Positions 9,802-17,585 of a stretch of 64,000 nt of DNA are shown one piece after another. The DNA comes from Arcticibacter eurypsychrophilus (GTDB lineage Bacteria; Bacteroidota; Bacteroidia; Sphingobacteriales; Sphingobacteriaceae). The notes beneath the pieces are model-generated. The model did no database searches. It saw only the letters and a list, made by a program, of their open reading frames with translations, and had not been told where the DNA came from. The DNA lies in assembly GCF_001730525.1 (NCBI RefSeq), contig NZ_MDFN01000024.1, positions 1 through 64,000 on the forward strand. The letters run 5' to 3'. A program made the position numbers and the translations under genes. Numbering within the stretch: the stretch's first letter is position 1; every line of letters starts with the position of its first letter.

Positions 9802-10077
9802 TTAAGCAGGAAGCGGGGATTGAGTTTTCTCAAACAGACCGTCGATGCTGTTATCATCTACATCTTCAGCATATGAACTTGTACCATGTTCGAATGCATC
9901 CAATCCACCTTTGCCAACTTCGCCATTTTCTTCAACACGCAGGTTCCATGGGTGAGGTAATTTACGTACCGAATACATCATAACAAAGGCAACAACAAAC
10001 GTAGCTATAGTTATGGTTGCGCTACCAATATTAAAAATCGAATTTAATTCCTTGTGCCAGAGGAAGTCCGGTTCCAT
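9802..10077 (-). CDS. Small single-pass membrane protein of unknown function
   Basis: A 91-residue open frame with one clear transmembrane segment (about 18-37, from GSATITIATF through VVAFVMMYSV) and a hydrophilic, acidic C-terminus. No family is recognised. Its first 47 bases overlap, in another frame, the end of the aldehyde dehydrogenase gene, whose C-terminus is conserved (LPLAQGIKF). The start is therefore either translationally coupled within that gene or lies further downstream at a non-ATG codon. A strong hairpin follows the stop, as expected for the last gene of a transcript. The membrane segment and the tidy position favour a real gene, but this is not proven. Confidence 0.55.
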   Translation of the reverse strand: MEPDFLWHKELNSIFNIGSATITIATFVVAFVMMYSVRKLPHPWNLRVEENGEVGKGGLDAFEHGTSSYAEDVDDNSIDGLFEKTQSPLPA

Positions 10078-11560
10078 AATTAATCGTATTCGTTTGTCTT
10101 CGCATATAGACTTTCCATGAATCTGATCCTGATTCTCTTCCTCCTCCTGAATCTTTTTCTCCTCCGAAAGCCCCTCCTATTTCAGCTCCTGAAGTACCGA
10201 TATTTACATTAGCAATACCGCAATCAGAGCCGGCATGAGAAAGGAAAAACTCTGTTTCTCTAATATTCAAAGAGATTAATCCTGATGAAAGTCCTTGAGA
10301 TACCCCATTTTGAATAGCAATAGCCTCGGCAAGGGTATCGTATTGCATGACATAAAGCAAGGGTGCAAATGTTTCTTTTTGTACAATAGCAAAATCCGGC
10401 TGTACTTCTATGATGCATGGTTTTACGTAACAGCCGCTTTCATAGCCCACGCCTTCCAATACTCCTCCCTCTACGATAAATTGTGCTCCCTGCACCTTAC
10501 ATTCTTCTAATGCATGTAAATAATTCTGAACGGCAGCCTGATCGATTAATGGACCCATATGCACGCCTTCTAGTAAAGGATCCCCTATCTTAACCTGCTT
10601 ATAAGCGTTTATTAGTTTAATTTTAAAATCCTCAAAGATCGATGAATGAATAATCAGGCGACGGGTAGTAGTACAACGCTGCCCCGCCGTTCCGATGGCT
10701 CCAAAAACTGAAGCATGAAGAGCAATGTTAAGATCAGCATTTTCTGTAATAATAATAGCATTATTACCTCCAAGTTCAAGTAAGGTTTTTCCCAGCCTTT
10801 CTCCTACTGCCACTGCTACTTTTCTTCCCATAGCAGTTGATCCGGTGGCCGAAATTAAAGGAATTCGCTTGTCTTTCGCCATGATTTCCCCGATATCATT
10901 TGCCCCGCATACCAAAGAACATACCCCTTCTGGTATATTGTTTTCTTTAAGCACATGAGCTGCAATTTTTTGACAGGCTGTAGCTGTCATTAATACTTTA
11001 TGTGAGGGTTTCCAGACGGCAACATCTCCACAAACCAGTGCAAGCATGGTATTCCATGACCATACGGCTGCCGGGAAATTAAATGCAGTAATCACCCCTA
11101 CAATTCCAAGTGGATGATACTGCTCGTACATCCGGTGGTCAGGGCGTTCAGAATGCATTGTCAGTCCATAAATTTGTCTGGATAGTCCACTTGCAAAATC
11201 GCAGACATCGATTACTTCTTGCACTTCTCCTAAGCCTTCCTGTAAACTTTTACCCATTTCGTATGAAATAAGAGTGCCCAGTTCCTGCTTGTATTTTCGA
11301 AAAGCATCAGCCATTTGCCTGATTATATCTCCACGTTTGGGAGCTGGGACTTGACGCCATTCTAAAAAAGCCTTTTCTGCTGTCTTTATAACGCGTTCAT
11401 AATCGTCCAAACCGGCAACGCGAACTGTACCTATTCTTCTTCCATCGACTGGAGACATTGATTCTATCTCATCAGAGGTCATCATCCAATCATTCCCTGT
11501 GGATACTCCCTGGTTTAAATCTTCAAGTCCTAGAACTTTTAAAAAATCTATGTTGCTCAT
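10031..11560 (-). CDS. amaB: Alpha-aminoadipic semialdehyde dehydrogenase (ALDH7A1/AmaB type)
   Basis: Oxidises 2-aminoadipate-6-semialdehyde (in equilibrium with piperideine-6-carboxylate) to 2-aminoadipate with NAD(P)+. The catalytic cysteine is in TAGQRCTTTRR, and the glutamate-containing LELGGNNA block is present. The C-terminal stretch with GAEIGGAFGGEK, GGGRESGSD and MRRQTNTINY closely resembles the ALDH7A1/antiquitin family rather than general aldehyde dehydrogenases. Length of 509 residues is typical. It is divergent from an Lrp/AsnC gene across 47 bases, and the neighbouring genes complete the route to 2-oxoglutarate. Confidence 0.92.
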   Translation of the reverse strand: MSNIDFLKVLGLEDLNQGVSTGNDWMMTSDEIESMSPVDGRRIGTVRVAGLDDYERVIKTAEKAFLEWRQVPAPKRGDIIRQMADAFRKYKQELGTLISYEMGKSLQEGLGEVQEVIDVCDFASGLSRQIYGLTMHSERPDHRMYEQYHPLGIVGVITAFNFPAAVWSWNTMLALVCGDVAVWKPSHKVLMTATACQKIAAHVLKENNIPEGVCSLVCGANDIGEIMAKDKRIPLISATGSTAMGRKVAVAVGERLGKTLLELGGNNAIIITENADLNIALHASVFGAIGTAGQRCTTTRRLIIHSSIFEDFKIKLINAYKQVKIGDPLLEGVHMGPLIDQAAVQNYLHALEECKVQGAQFIVEGGVLEGVGYESGCYVKPCIIEVQPDFAIVQKETFAPLLYVMQYDTLAEAIAIQNGVSQGLSSGLISLNIRETEFFLSHAGSDCGIANVNIGTSGAEIGGAFGGEKDSGGGRESGSDSWKVYMRRQTNTINYGTGLPLAQGIKFDF

Positions 11561-11572
11561 TGGGATTAAATG

Positions 11573-11584
11573 TATTTTAAAATA
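11573..11584. promoter_or_regulatory. Palindrome between amaB and lrp-like gene, candidate Lrp operator
   Basis: TATTTTAAAATA is a perfect 12-bp palindrome in the 47-bp divergent gap. Partly matching ATTA/TAAT outer arms would extend it. AT-rich imperfect palindromes beside their own gene are typical for Lrp/AsnC regulators. Control of both genes from this site is inferred. Confidence 0.4.
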
Positions 11585-11607
11585 TTTATAATTACAGCAT
11601 CAATACT

Positions 11608-12090
11608 ATGTTTATGAGTGATACCCATATTTTGGATGAAATAGATAGGAATATTCTTGAAGAGCTGCAGATGGATGCTGAAAAACCATATGTTCAGATT
11701 GCTAAATCTTTAAATATCTCCAATTCCCTGGTACACCAGCGTGTATCCAGGCTTAAACAATTCCAGATCATAGAAACTACCCAGGTTAATCTTAGCGAAA
11801 AAGGATTAGGGTATGAAAGCAGTGCTTTTACAGGCATAATATTAAAGGAAGATCCCACGTCTAAAAATATAATTGAGGCACTTAAAAAAATTCCTGAAAT
11901 TGTAGAATGTTATTATATATCGGGCCAATATACCTTGTTTTTAAAGATTGTAGCCAGGAATAATGAACATCTACGTGAAATTCTTTATGAAAAGATTGAT
12001 GCTATTCCAGGGATTCTTAGAACGGAAACTACCATAAATTTTGGAACTGTTTTCAAAAGAAACTGCCCTGTACCGGATTTGAAACATTAG
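11608..12090 (+). CDS. Lrp/AsnC family transcriptional regulator
   Basis: About 160 residues. An N-terminal winged helix-turn-helix (about 10-65, with YVQIAKSLNISNSLVHQRV as recognition region) is followed by the C-terminal RAM/effector domain (about 70-150). Lrp/AsnC proteins form dimers and octamers that sense amino acids. Position inside a lysine-degradation cluster makes lysine or aminoadipate the likely ligand and the adjacent catabolic genes the likely targets. Two ATGs (11608 and 11614) are possible starts. The 3' end overlaps the convergent dehydrogenase gene by four bases. Confidence 0.9.
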   Translation: MFMSDTHILDEIDRNILEELQMDAEKPYVQIAKSLNISNSLVHQRVSRLKQFQIIETTQVNLSEKGLGYESSAFTGIILKEDPTSKNIIEALKKIPEIVECYYISGQYTLFLKIVARNNEHLREILYEKIDAIPGILRTETTINFGTVFKRNCPVPDLKH

Positions 12091-13286
12091 ACGGCGACTC
12101 GTACTACTGCATTACGCGATTCTTTTAATAAATGTACAGCATGATCAGGGAAGTATACAGCCTTTACAAAGGGCCCATTTAAAAACTCTATAGGGTCAAT
12201 ATGGCTCTGTAATATGGTACCCTTATATTTTCCAGATAAGAGCATTCTAGCACATTCTGCCATAGGTGCAGCTGTAGTTGATTGTATAGCCCTAAGAGTT
12301 ACTTTTCCAACCTTTACGGGGCCGATTTTAAAAGCTTTTTCTAGTGAACGTAAACAAGAACTGTGGTCAAAGCCTTTAACTACACAGTAAATCACTACAA
12401 TATCCTCTTCGATGGAGGGAATAACGGAAAGCATATGTTTTTCTAAATACTGTATAGGTTCCTCATTTTGAGGCACCTGATCTAAAATACTTTGAATCCA
12501 CTTAAAATGTCCGGGATACCTTAATGTCTTGTAATCCAGCTTTCTTGTTTTTTTAGAAAACACGTCAGGTAGGTCTGCCGCACCCCCGGATGTGTAATCT
12601 TCCTCATAAGAAATGCCATTTATAATCAGACTTCCACGACCCGATAAGGATGGGACTGTTTTCTTTTTAAAGTCATCCACAATCCAAGCGTCCTTAAGGT
12701 ACTCAGTTGCTACCCCTACAGGACTCCAGGTAAACCCATAAAAATGTGGTGCTTCAGCATGTTCTGTTAGCGCACCCACCTTCATTCCTATATACTCAAC
12801 CTGTTCGTTTTTATATTTAAAAACGAATTTCTTATAAAGAGAGTGTGCTAAAATATTAACGAAACCAGGAGCAAGACCGCTTTGAAGAATAAAACCAGTT
12901 TCTGCATCTTCAGACAATTTCTTGATTTGTTCTGTTTCGTTTACGTATTCAGTCAGGTTTACATAATGCGCGCCATACCTTTTAGCGATAGCGCCCATAC
13001 GGGGAGCTTCGGTGCCGGGAAGGCAATCAAGAATGATGTCTGCTTGTATAAACTGGTTATTTTCCTGGTCTTCGTACCCCGGCAGAAGCTGAAACGCTGT
13101 AGCATAGATGCCTTTCGTGTTGCCTTCATTCATCCAGCTAGCGGCCTCGCCTGCTATTAAAAGATCTCTATCTCCTAAAAACAGGCTAATCTCAAAATCC
13201 GCATATTCGGCTAGTAGGAGCCCGACAGCTCTTCCTATCCCTCCTGCTCCAACAATGATGACCTTATTTATTTTATGTTCCGACAT
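12087..13286 (-). CDS. Saccharopine dehydrogenase-like oxidoreductase (probable lysine 6-dehydrogenase or saccharopine dehydrogenase)
   Basis: A 399-residue protein with an N-terminal Rossmann domain (VIIVGAGGIGRAVG near residue 10) and a C-terminal catalytic domain of the saccharopine dehydrogenase/homospermidine synthase fold, including QSGLAPGFVNILAHSL. In this superfamily both lysine 6-dehydrogenase and glutamate-forming saccharopine dehydrogenase produce aminoadipate semialdehyde. No separate lysine-ketoglutarate reductase is present in the window, which slightly favours direct lysine 6-dehydrogenation, but sequence alone does not settle this. It starts one base after the DUF1338 gene on the same strand, so they form an operon. 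Confidence 0.8.
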   Translation of the reverse strand: MSEHKINKVIIVGAGGIGRAVGLLLAEYADFEISLFLGDRDLLIAGEAASWMNEGNTKGIYATAFQLLPGYEDQENNQFIQADIILDCLPGTEAPRMGAIAKRYGAHYVNLTEYVNETEQIKKLSEDAETGFILQSGLAPGFVNILAHSLYKKFVFKYKNEQVEYIGMKVGALTEHAEAPHFYGFTWSPVGVATEYLKDAWIVDDFKKKTVPSLSGRGSLIINGISYEEDYTSGGAADLPDVFSKKTRKLDYKTLRYPGHFKWIQSILDQVPQNEEPIQYLEKHMLSVIPSIEEDIVVIYCVVKGFDHSSCLRSLEKAFKIGPVKVGKVTLRAIQSTTAAPMAECARMLLSGKYKGTILQSHIDPIEFLNGPFVKAVYFPDHAVHLLKESRNAVVRVAV

Positions 13287-13287
13287 A

Positions 13288-14115
13288 CTATTGATTTTTT
13301 GATAAAATTTTATCCACTAGTGATACGTTAGTACTCTCGAATATTTTATCAGCAGAAGCCGCAATAAAACCTTGGTATAAGTTTCCATCATCTAAAGGAT
13401 AGCGGCGTGCAAACTCATAGTAACAGCTTGGAATGTTTTTGATGTCCTGGTTGAAATGAACTGGAACCTGATCTGCAATGGTACTTGATTGTTGTAAAAA
13501 TTGGTCTGATGTACCCTTGATTTCCCCACCGGCGTCATTGAGTTTGAAGTTTTTACTTTTTAAAAAGTCATTTACTTCTTCCAAACTTCGCAGCGTTTTT
13601 AATCCATTTACCAAGACAGTAAAATGATTGGCACAAAAGCCGAATACATACATCCAGGAGGCATATTCCGACTCTTTCCTTAAGATTTCGTAATCATCAA
13701 ATGATATATCCCATAATCTTCCCTGCAGTAGTAGGTTCTCCTTAGTGGAAGCATCGTTTGGAATTTGATCGATGACACCTGAAACGATATGTTGAAGTTC
13801 GTTAGAGCACTGTTCCAGAAGAAGTTCACTGATAAATATTTTCGGAGCATTTTTATCATCCTGATGTTCGTAATGATGAGCAAGTAATTTTTTCTCTTTA
13901 AATTTATACTCCCCTTTTTCAACATAGCCAAGCTCAATAAATGGTTTGGCAATTACTTGTATATTAACCCTTGGATCATTGAAGGTTCTTAAGGCAATAT
14001 GGTCATTTAATACCTGTTCGCCCTTTTCTTCAAATATCTGATGTATGTGCTTTGCAGATGGGGTCATCAGTGTATAGTTATTCCATAATAACTTTAATAG
14101 TTCATCTTTTTTCAT
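13288..14115 (-). CDS. hglS: DUF1338 family 2-oxoadipate dioxygenase/decarboxylase (HglS-like)
   Basis: DUF1338 enzymes (HglS/YdcJ) are Fe(II)-dependent and convert 2-oxoadipate plus O2 to D-2-hydroxyglutarate plus CO2. The family's metal ligands can be assigned here as His39 (NDHIALRTF), His164 (CANHFTVL) and Glu234 (YYEFARRY). Arg43 is the expected substrate-binding arginine. At 275 residues it is the short form, against about 460 in Pseudomonas. Its partners agree: it shares an operon with an aminoadipate-semialdehyde-forming enzyme and is divergent from a D-2-hydroxyglutarate dehydrogenase, the next pathway step. The 163-bp divergent gap upstream is very AT-rich. Confidence 0.88.
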   Translation of the reverse strand: MKKDELLKLLWNNYTLMTPSAKHIHQIFEEKGEQVLNDHIALRTFNDPRVNIQVIAKPFIELGYVEKGEYKFKEKKLLAHHYEHQDDKNAPKIFISELLLEQCSNELQHIVSGVIDQIPNDASTKENLLLQGRLWDISFDDYEILRKESEYASWMYVFGFCANHFTVLVNGLKTLRSLEEVNDFLKSKNFKLNDAGGEIKGTSDQFLQQSSTIADQVPVHFNQDIKNIPSCYYEFARRYPLDDGNLYQGFIAASADKIFESTNVSLVDKILSKNQ

Positions 14116-14191
14116 ATGTCATATTTTTTATATAAAGCAGATATTGTAGTTAATATTACCTAAATATAAAGACTTAAAAGTTATAAATATT

Positions 14192-14203
14192 ATTATTAAT
14201 AAT
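14192..14203. promoter_or_regulatory. AT-rich palindrome in the hglS/D2HGDH divergent promoter
   Basis: ATTATTAATAAT is a perfect 12-bp palindrome in the gap between the divergent hglS and D-2-hydroxyglutarate dehydrogenase genes. It might be a second site for the cluster's Lrp-like regulator. In so AT-rich a region such a palindrome may also arise by chance. Confidence 0.22.
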
Positions 14204-14278
14204 TATTGTAGTCATTTTAACATAAATTTAAATAGAATTATTTATTTATATACATTTACTTTATCGGTTCGACTCATT

Positions 14279-17215
14279 ATGGTTTCAAAGACAGATAAAA
14301 TTACTTTAAATAAGCTGGAGCAATTACGCGCGGAATTGGATGGTGAGTTATACCTGGATACTTTGCAACGCATTTTATATGCTACTGATGCCTCCTCTTA
14401 TCGGGAAATTCCGCTTGCTGTTGCCGTGCCTAAGACAGTAGATGATATAAAAGCGCTGGTCCGTTTTGCTAATAGGGAAAAAACAAGCCTTGTTCCTCGT
14501 TGTGCAGGAACATCCCTTGCCGGTCAGGTTGTAGGAGAAGGCATAATTGTTGATCTTTCAAAATATTTCACTGAAATTATAGCCTTTAATAGGGAGGAAA
14601 AGTGGGTACGTGTGCAACCAGGTGTGATCAGAGATGTATTAAATATGTTCCTAAAGCCTTTTGGGCTTTTCTTTGCCCCTGAAACGTCAACAGCCAACAG
14701 GGCCATGATCGGAGGTATGGTAGGAAATAATAGTTGTGGCGCTAATTCGATTGTTTATGGAAGTACAAGGGAACACTTACTTGAAGTTAATGCGGTATTG
14801 AGTGATGGCTCTGAGGTTGTATTTAAGGCGCTGGACCTGGAGGCTTTCTATAAAAAGTGCATAGGCAGCAGTCTGGAATCTACCCTTTATCATACTACTT
14901 TATCGCTGTTAAGTGATCCGGCTACGCGCTCTGAAATAGAAAAAGAGTTTCCGAAGAAAAGTATCCGCAGAAGGAATACCGGTTATGCGCTGGATCTTCT
15001 TATGGATGCTAACCCTTTTTCTGAAGGCGCTGAATCATTCAACTTTTGTAAGCTGGTTGCCGGTTCTGAAGGAACACTTGCCTTTGTCACTGAAATAAAA
15101 CTGAACCTTGTGGCTTTGCCGGATAAGCATAAAGGTTTACTTTGTGTACACTTCAACACGGTTGAAGAAGCATTGCGGGCTAATAGTATAGCCATGAGTT
15201 ACCAGCCTTCTGCTTGTGAACTCATGGATCATTATATACTTGATTGTACCAGGGACAACATAGAACAAAGAAAGAATCGTTTTTTTATACTTGGAGAACC
15301 TGGAGCGATTCTAATGGTTGAGTTTATAAGGGGAAAAACGGAATCTATTGTTGAAATAGCAGGATTACTGGCAGAAGAGCTGCAAAGGACTGGACTGGGT
15401 TATCATTATCCTCTTATTCTGAATGAAGAATGCAATAGGATCTGGGACCTGAGAAAAGCAGGATTAGGTTTATTGAGTAATCTTCCCGGTGATGATAAAG
15501 CGGTTCCTGTAATTGAAGATACAGCTGTTGATCTGCAAGATCTGACTGCCTATATCAGCGAGTTCAATGAGATATTAAAGAAGCATGACCTTTATTCGGT
15601 GCATTATGCACATGCAGGAGCGGGAGAACTGCATCTACGTCCGATCATAAATCTGAAAACTAGTGATGGGAATGCGCAGTACAAGATGATCGCTGCTGAA
15701 ATAGCCGAACTAGTAAAAAGGTACCGTGGCTCATTATCAGGGGAGCATGGAGATGGTAGGTTAAGGGGCGAGTTTTTGCCCTTCATGTTTGGTGAAAAAA
15801 ATTACCAACTTTTTAAGACCGTCAAAGATACCTGGGATCCTAAGCGTATTTTTAACCCAGGTAAAATTGTGGAAACGCCTCCAATGAATACCATGCTCAG
15901 GTATGAACCCGGACAGCAACAACCCGAAATAAAGACGGTCTTCCGCTTTAATGGTCAGACTGTTCTTCAGCATGCAGAACAATGCAATGGCTCCGGAGAC
16001 TGCCGTAAACTGCAATTTTCGGGAGGAACCATGTGTCCATCCTATATGGCTACGAGAAACGAAAAGGAAACAACCAGAGGCAGGGCGAATACATTAAGGG
16101 AATTCCTGACGCATTCGGAAAAAATAAACCGTTTTGATCATAAAGAAATACTGGAAGTAATGGATCTTTGCTTGAGTTGTAAGGGCTGTAAATCCGAATG
16201 CCCTTCCAGCGTAGATCTTGCTAAACTGAAGGCTGAATTTTTGCAGCACTATTATGATGCGAATGGGGCGCCTTTCCGTTCAAGAATCATTGCCCGATTC
16301 AGTACTATTTCTGGCATAGGGGCTCTCCTTCCCTCTTTGTATAATTTTATGGCGTCTACAGGTTTGCCTGGTATGGCCGGATTTGCAAAAGAAAGAGCAC
16401 TTCCTAAACTTTATTCCTTTACGCTTAAAAGCTGGTATAAGAAAAGAGGGATGTCAAAGAACGTGAATAAAAAGCAGGTGTATCTCTTTTTTGATGAGTT
16501 TAGCAACTACATTGATACCTCTATTGGAATTAAAGCTATCCTTTTGCTGGAGCATTTGGGTTTTGATGTATTGATGCCTCAACATATTGAAAGTGGGCGT
16601 ACCTGGCTCTCGAAAGGTTTTGTTCGTAAAGCAAAAAAAATAGCAAATCAAAATGTAAGTCAACTTGGCACATTAATTACCTCAGAAATTCCCCTTATTG
16701 GTCTTGAGCCTTCGGCGATCCTTACTTTTAGGGACGAATATCCTGATCTTGTGGATGATGATTTATTGGATACAGCCCGAAGACTAGCTCTGAATACATT
16801 CTTGATTGATGAGTTTCTTGCTCAGGAGGCTGAAAAAGGCACTATTGGTAAAGAACTTTTTATCAAAGACTCAAGAAAAGTATTGCTGCATGGGCATTGT
16901 CAGCAGAAAGCAGTTTCCTCAGTTGCAGCAACGGTACGGTGTCTATCCTTACCGGAAAATTATCTGGTAGAAACGATACCATCTGGTTGTTGTGGAATGG
17001 CCGGATCGTTTGGCCTCGAACAGGAACATTATAAAATCTCTATGCAGATTGGGGAGCTGATTCTTTTACCTGCAGTAAGAGAAGCTCCCGATGAAACTTT
17101 AATCGCAGCTACAGGAACCAGTTGCAGGCATCAGATTAAAGACGGAACTGGGCGTGATGCCTTTCATACTGTAGAAATTTTATATGATGCTTTGCTGAAT
17201 AAAGGTGTTTTATAA
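14279..17215 (+). CDS. D-2-hydroxyglutarate dehydrogenase, FAD/Fe-S type (YdiJ-like)
   Basis: A 978-residue flavoprotein that would oxidise D-2-hydroxyglutarate to 2-oxoglutarate. Domains in order: FAD-binding type 4 (about 40-185, with CAGTSLAGQVVGEG and VGNNSCGANS); FAD-oxidase C-terminal domain (to about 540, with HYAHAGAGELHLRP and GEHGDGRLRGEF); two ferredoxin-like cysteine clusters (CNGSGDC...MCPSY and CLSCKGCKSECP); and a C-terminal cysteine-rich CCG domain (GCCGMAGSFG). This architecture is that of E. coli YdiJ and related D-lactate/D-2-hydroxyacid dehydrogenases; the hglS neighbour favours D-2-hydroxyglutarate. Its last 87 coding bases lie in the left arm of a 112-bp perfect inverted repeat. 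Confidence 0.88.
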   Translation: MVSKTDKITLNKLEQLRAELDGELYLDTLQRILYATDASSYREIPLAVAVPKTVDDIKALVRFANREKTSLVPRCAGTSLAGQVVGEGIIVDLSKYFTEIIAFNREEKWVRVQPGVIRDVLNMFLKPFGLFFAPETSTANRAMIGGMVGNNSCGANSIVYGSTREHLLEVNAVLSDGSEVVFKALDLEAFYKKCIGSSLESTLYHTTLSLLSDPATRSEIEKEFPKKSIRRRNTGYALDLLMDANPFSEGAESFNFCKLVAGSEGTLAFVTEIKLNLVALPDKHKGLLCVHFNTVEEALRANSIAMSYQPSACELMDHYILDCTRDNIEQRKNRFFILGEPGAILMVEFIRGKTESIVEIAGLLAEELQRTGLGYHYPLILNEECNRIWDLRKAGLGLLSNLPGDDKAVPVIEDTAVDLQDLTAYISEFNEILKKHDLYSVHYAHAGAGELHLRPIINLKTSDGNAQYKMIAAEIAELVKRYRGSLSGEHGDGRLRGEFLPFMFGEKNYQLFKTVKDTWDPKRIFNPGKIVETPPMNTMLRYEPGQQQPEIKTVFRFNGQTVLQHAEQCNGSGDCRKLQFSGGTMCPSYMATRNEKETTRGRANTLREFLTHSEKINRFDHKEILEVMDLCLSCKGCKSECPSSVDLAKLKAEFLQHYYDANGAPFRSRIIARFSTISGIGALLPSLYNFMASTGLPGMAGFAKERALPKLYSFTLKSWYKKRGMSKNVNKKQVYLFFDEFSNYIDTSIGIKAILLLEHLGFDVLMPQHIESGRTWLSKGFVRKAKKIANQNVSQLGTLITSEIPLIGLEPSAILTFRDEYPDLVDDDLLDTARRLALNTFLIDEFLAQEAEKGTIGKELFIKDSRKVLLHGHCQQKAVSSVAATVRCLSLPENYLVETIPSGCCGMAGSFGLEQEHYKISMQIGELILLPAVREAPDETLIAATGTSCRHQIKDGTGRDAFHTVEILYDALLNKGVL

Positions 17216-17240
17216 GGGTCTATTTAAGAAACAAAAGACC
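17129..17240 (+). repeat. 112-bp perfect inverted repeat, left arm
   Basis: This 112-base segment is repeated in reverse complement at 17398-17509 with no mismatch found on base-by-base comparison. It covers the last 87 bases of the D-2-hydroxyglutarate dehydrogenase gene, including the stop codon, and 25 bases beyond. The left flank diverges immediately outside (G versus A), so the boundary is sharp. The transcript of the upstream gene would fold into a very long hairpin. Confidence 0.95.
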
Positions 17241-17397
17241 TCAATAAGAATATCTGCTTGACTTTAAAAAAAATAATATCTGGCTATATCAAAAGAATCA
17301 CTATGTTTCCAAAATGTCTGCCACAAAATCTGATAAGATTACGATCTAGCCTTGATTGAATGAATGTTTTTTTGATGCTATTAAAATACAATCTTAC

Positions 17398-17509
17398 GGT
17401 CTTTTGTTTCTTAAATAGACCCTTATAAAACACCTTTATTCAGCAAAGCATCATATAAAATTTCTACAGTATGAAAGGCATCACGCCCAGTTCCGTCTTT
17501 AATCTGATG
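17398..17509 (-). repeat. 112-bp perfect inverted repeat, right arm (gene 3'-end copy)
   Basis: Reverse-complement copy of 17129-17240, separated from it by 157 bases (17241-17397) in which no gene or known element is recognised. It carries a dead inverted copy of the 3' end of the upstream dehydrogenase gene. Identity of both arms means a recent duplication, active homogenisation, or an assembly/library fold-back artefact. The rest of the gap before the beta-helix gene (17510-17585) is AT-rich and would hold that gene's promoter. Confidence 0.95.
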
Positions 17510-17585
17510 TTAAGAAACTTAAATGAATTATGAGTTTGAATGAAATAACAGAATTGATTATTTTTATTTTAGCTAAGCTGATTTT

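Noticed and set aside
14266-14275. GGTTCGACTC, resembling a tRNA T-loop
   Set aside because: No acceptor, D or anticodon arms can be folded around it; it sits directly before a start codon.
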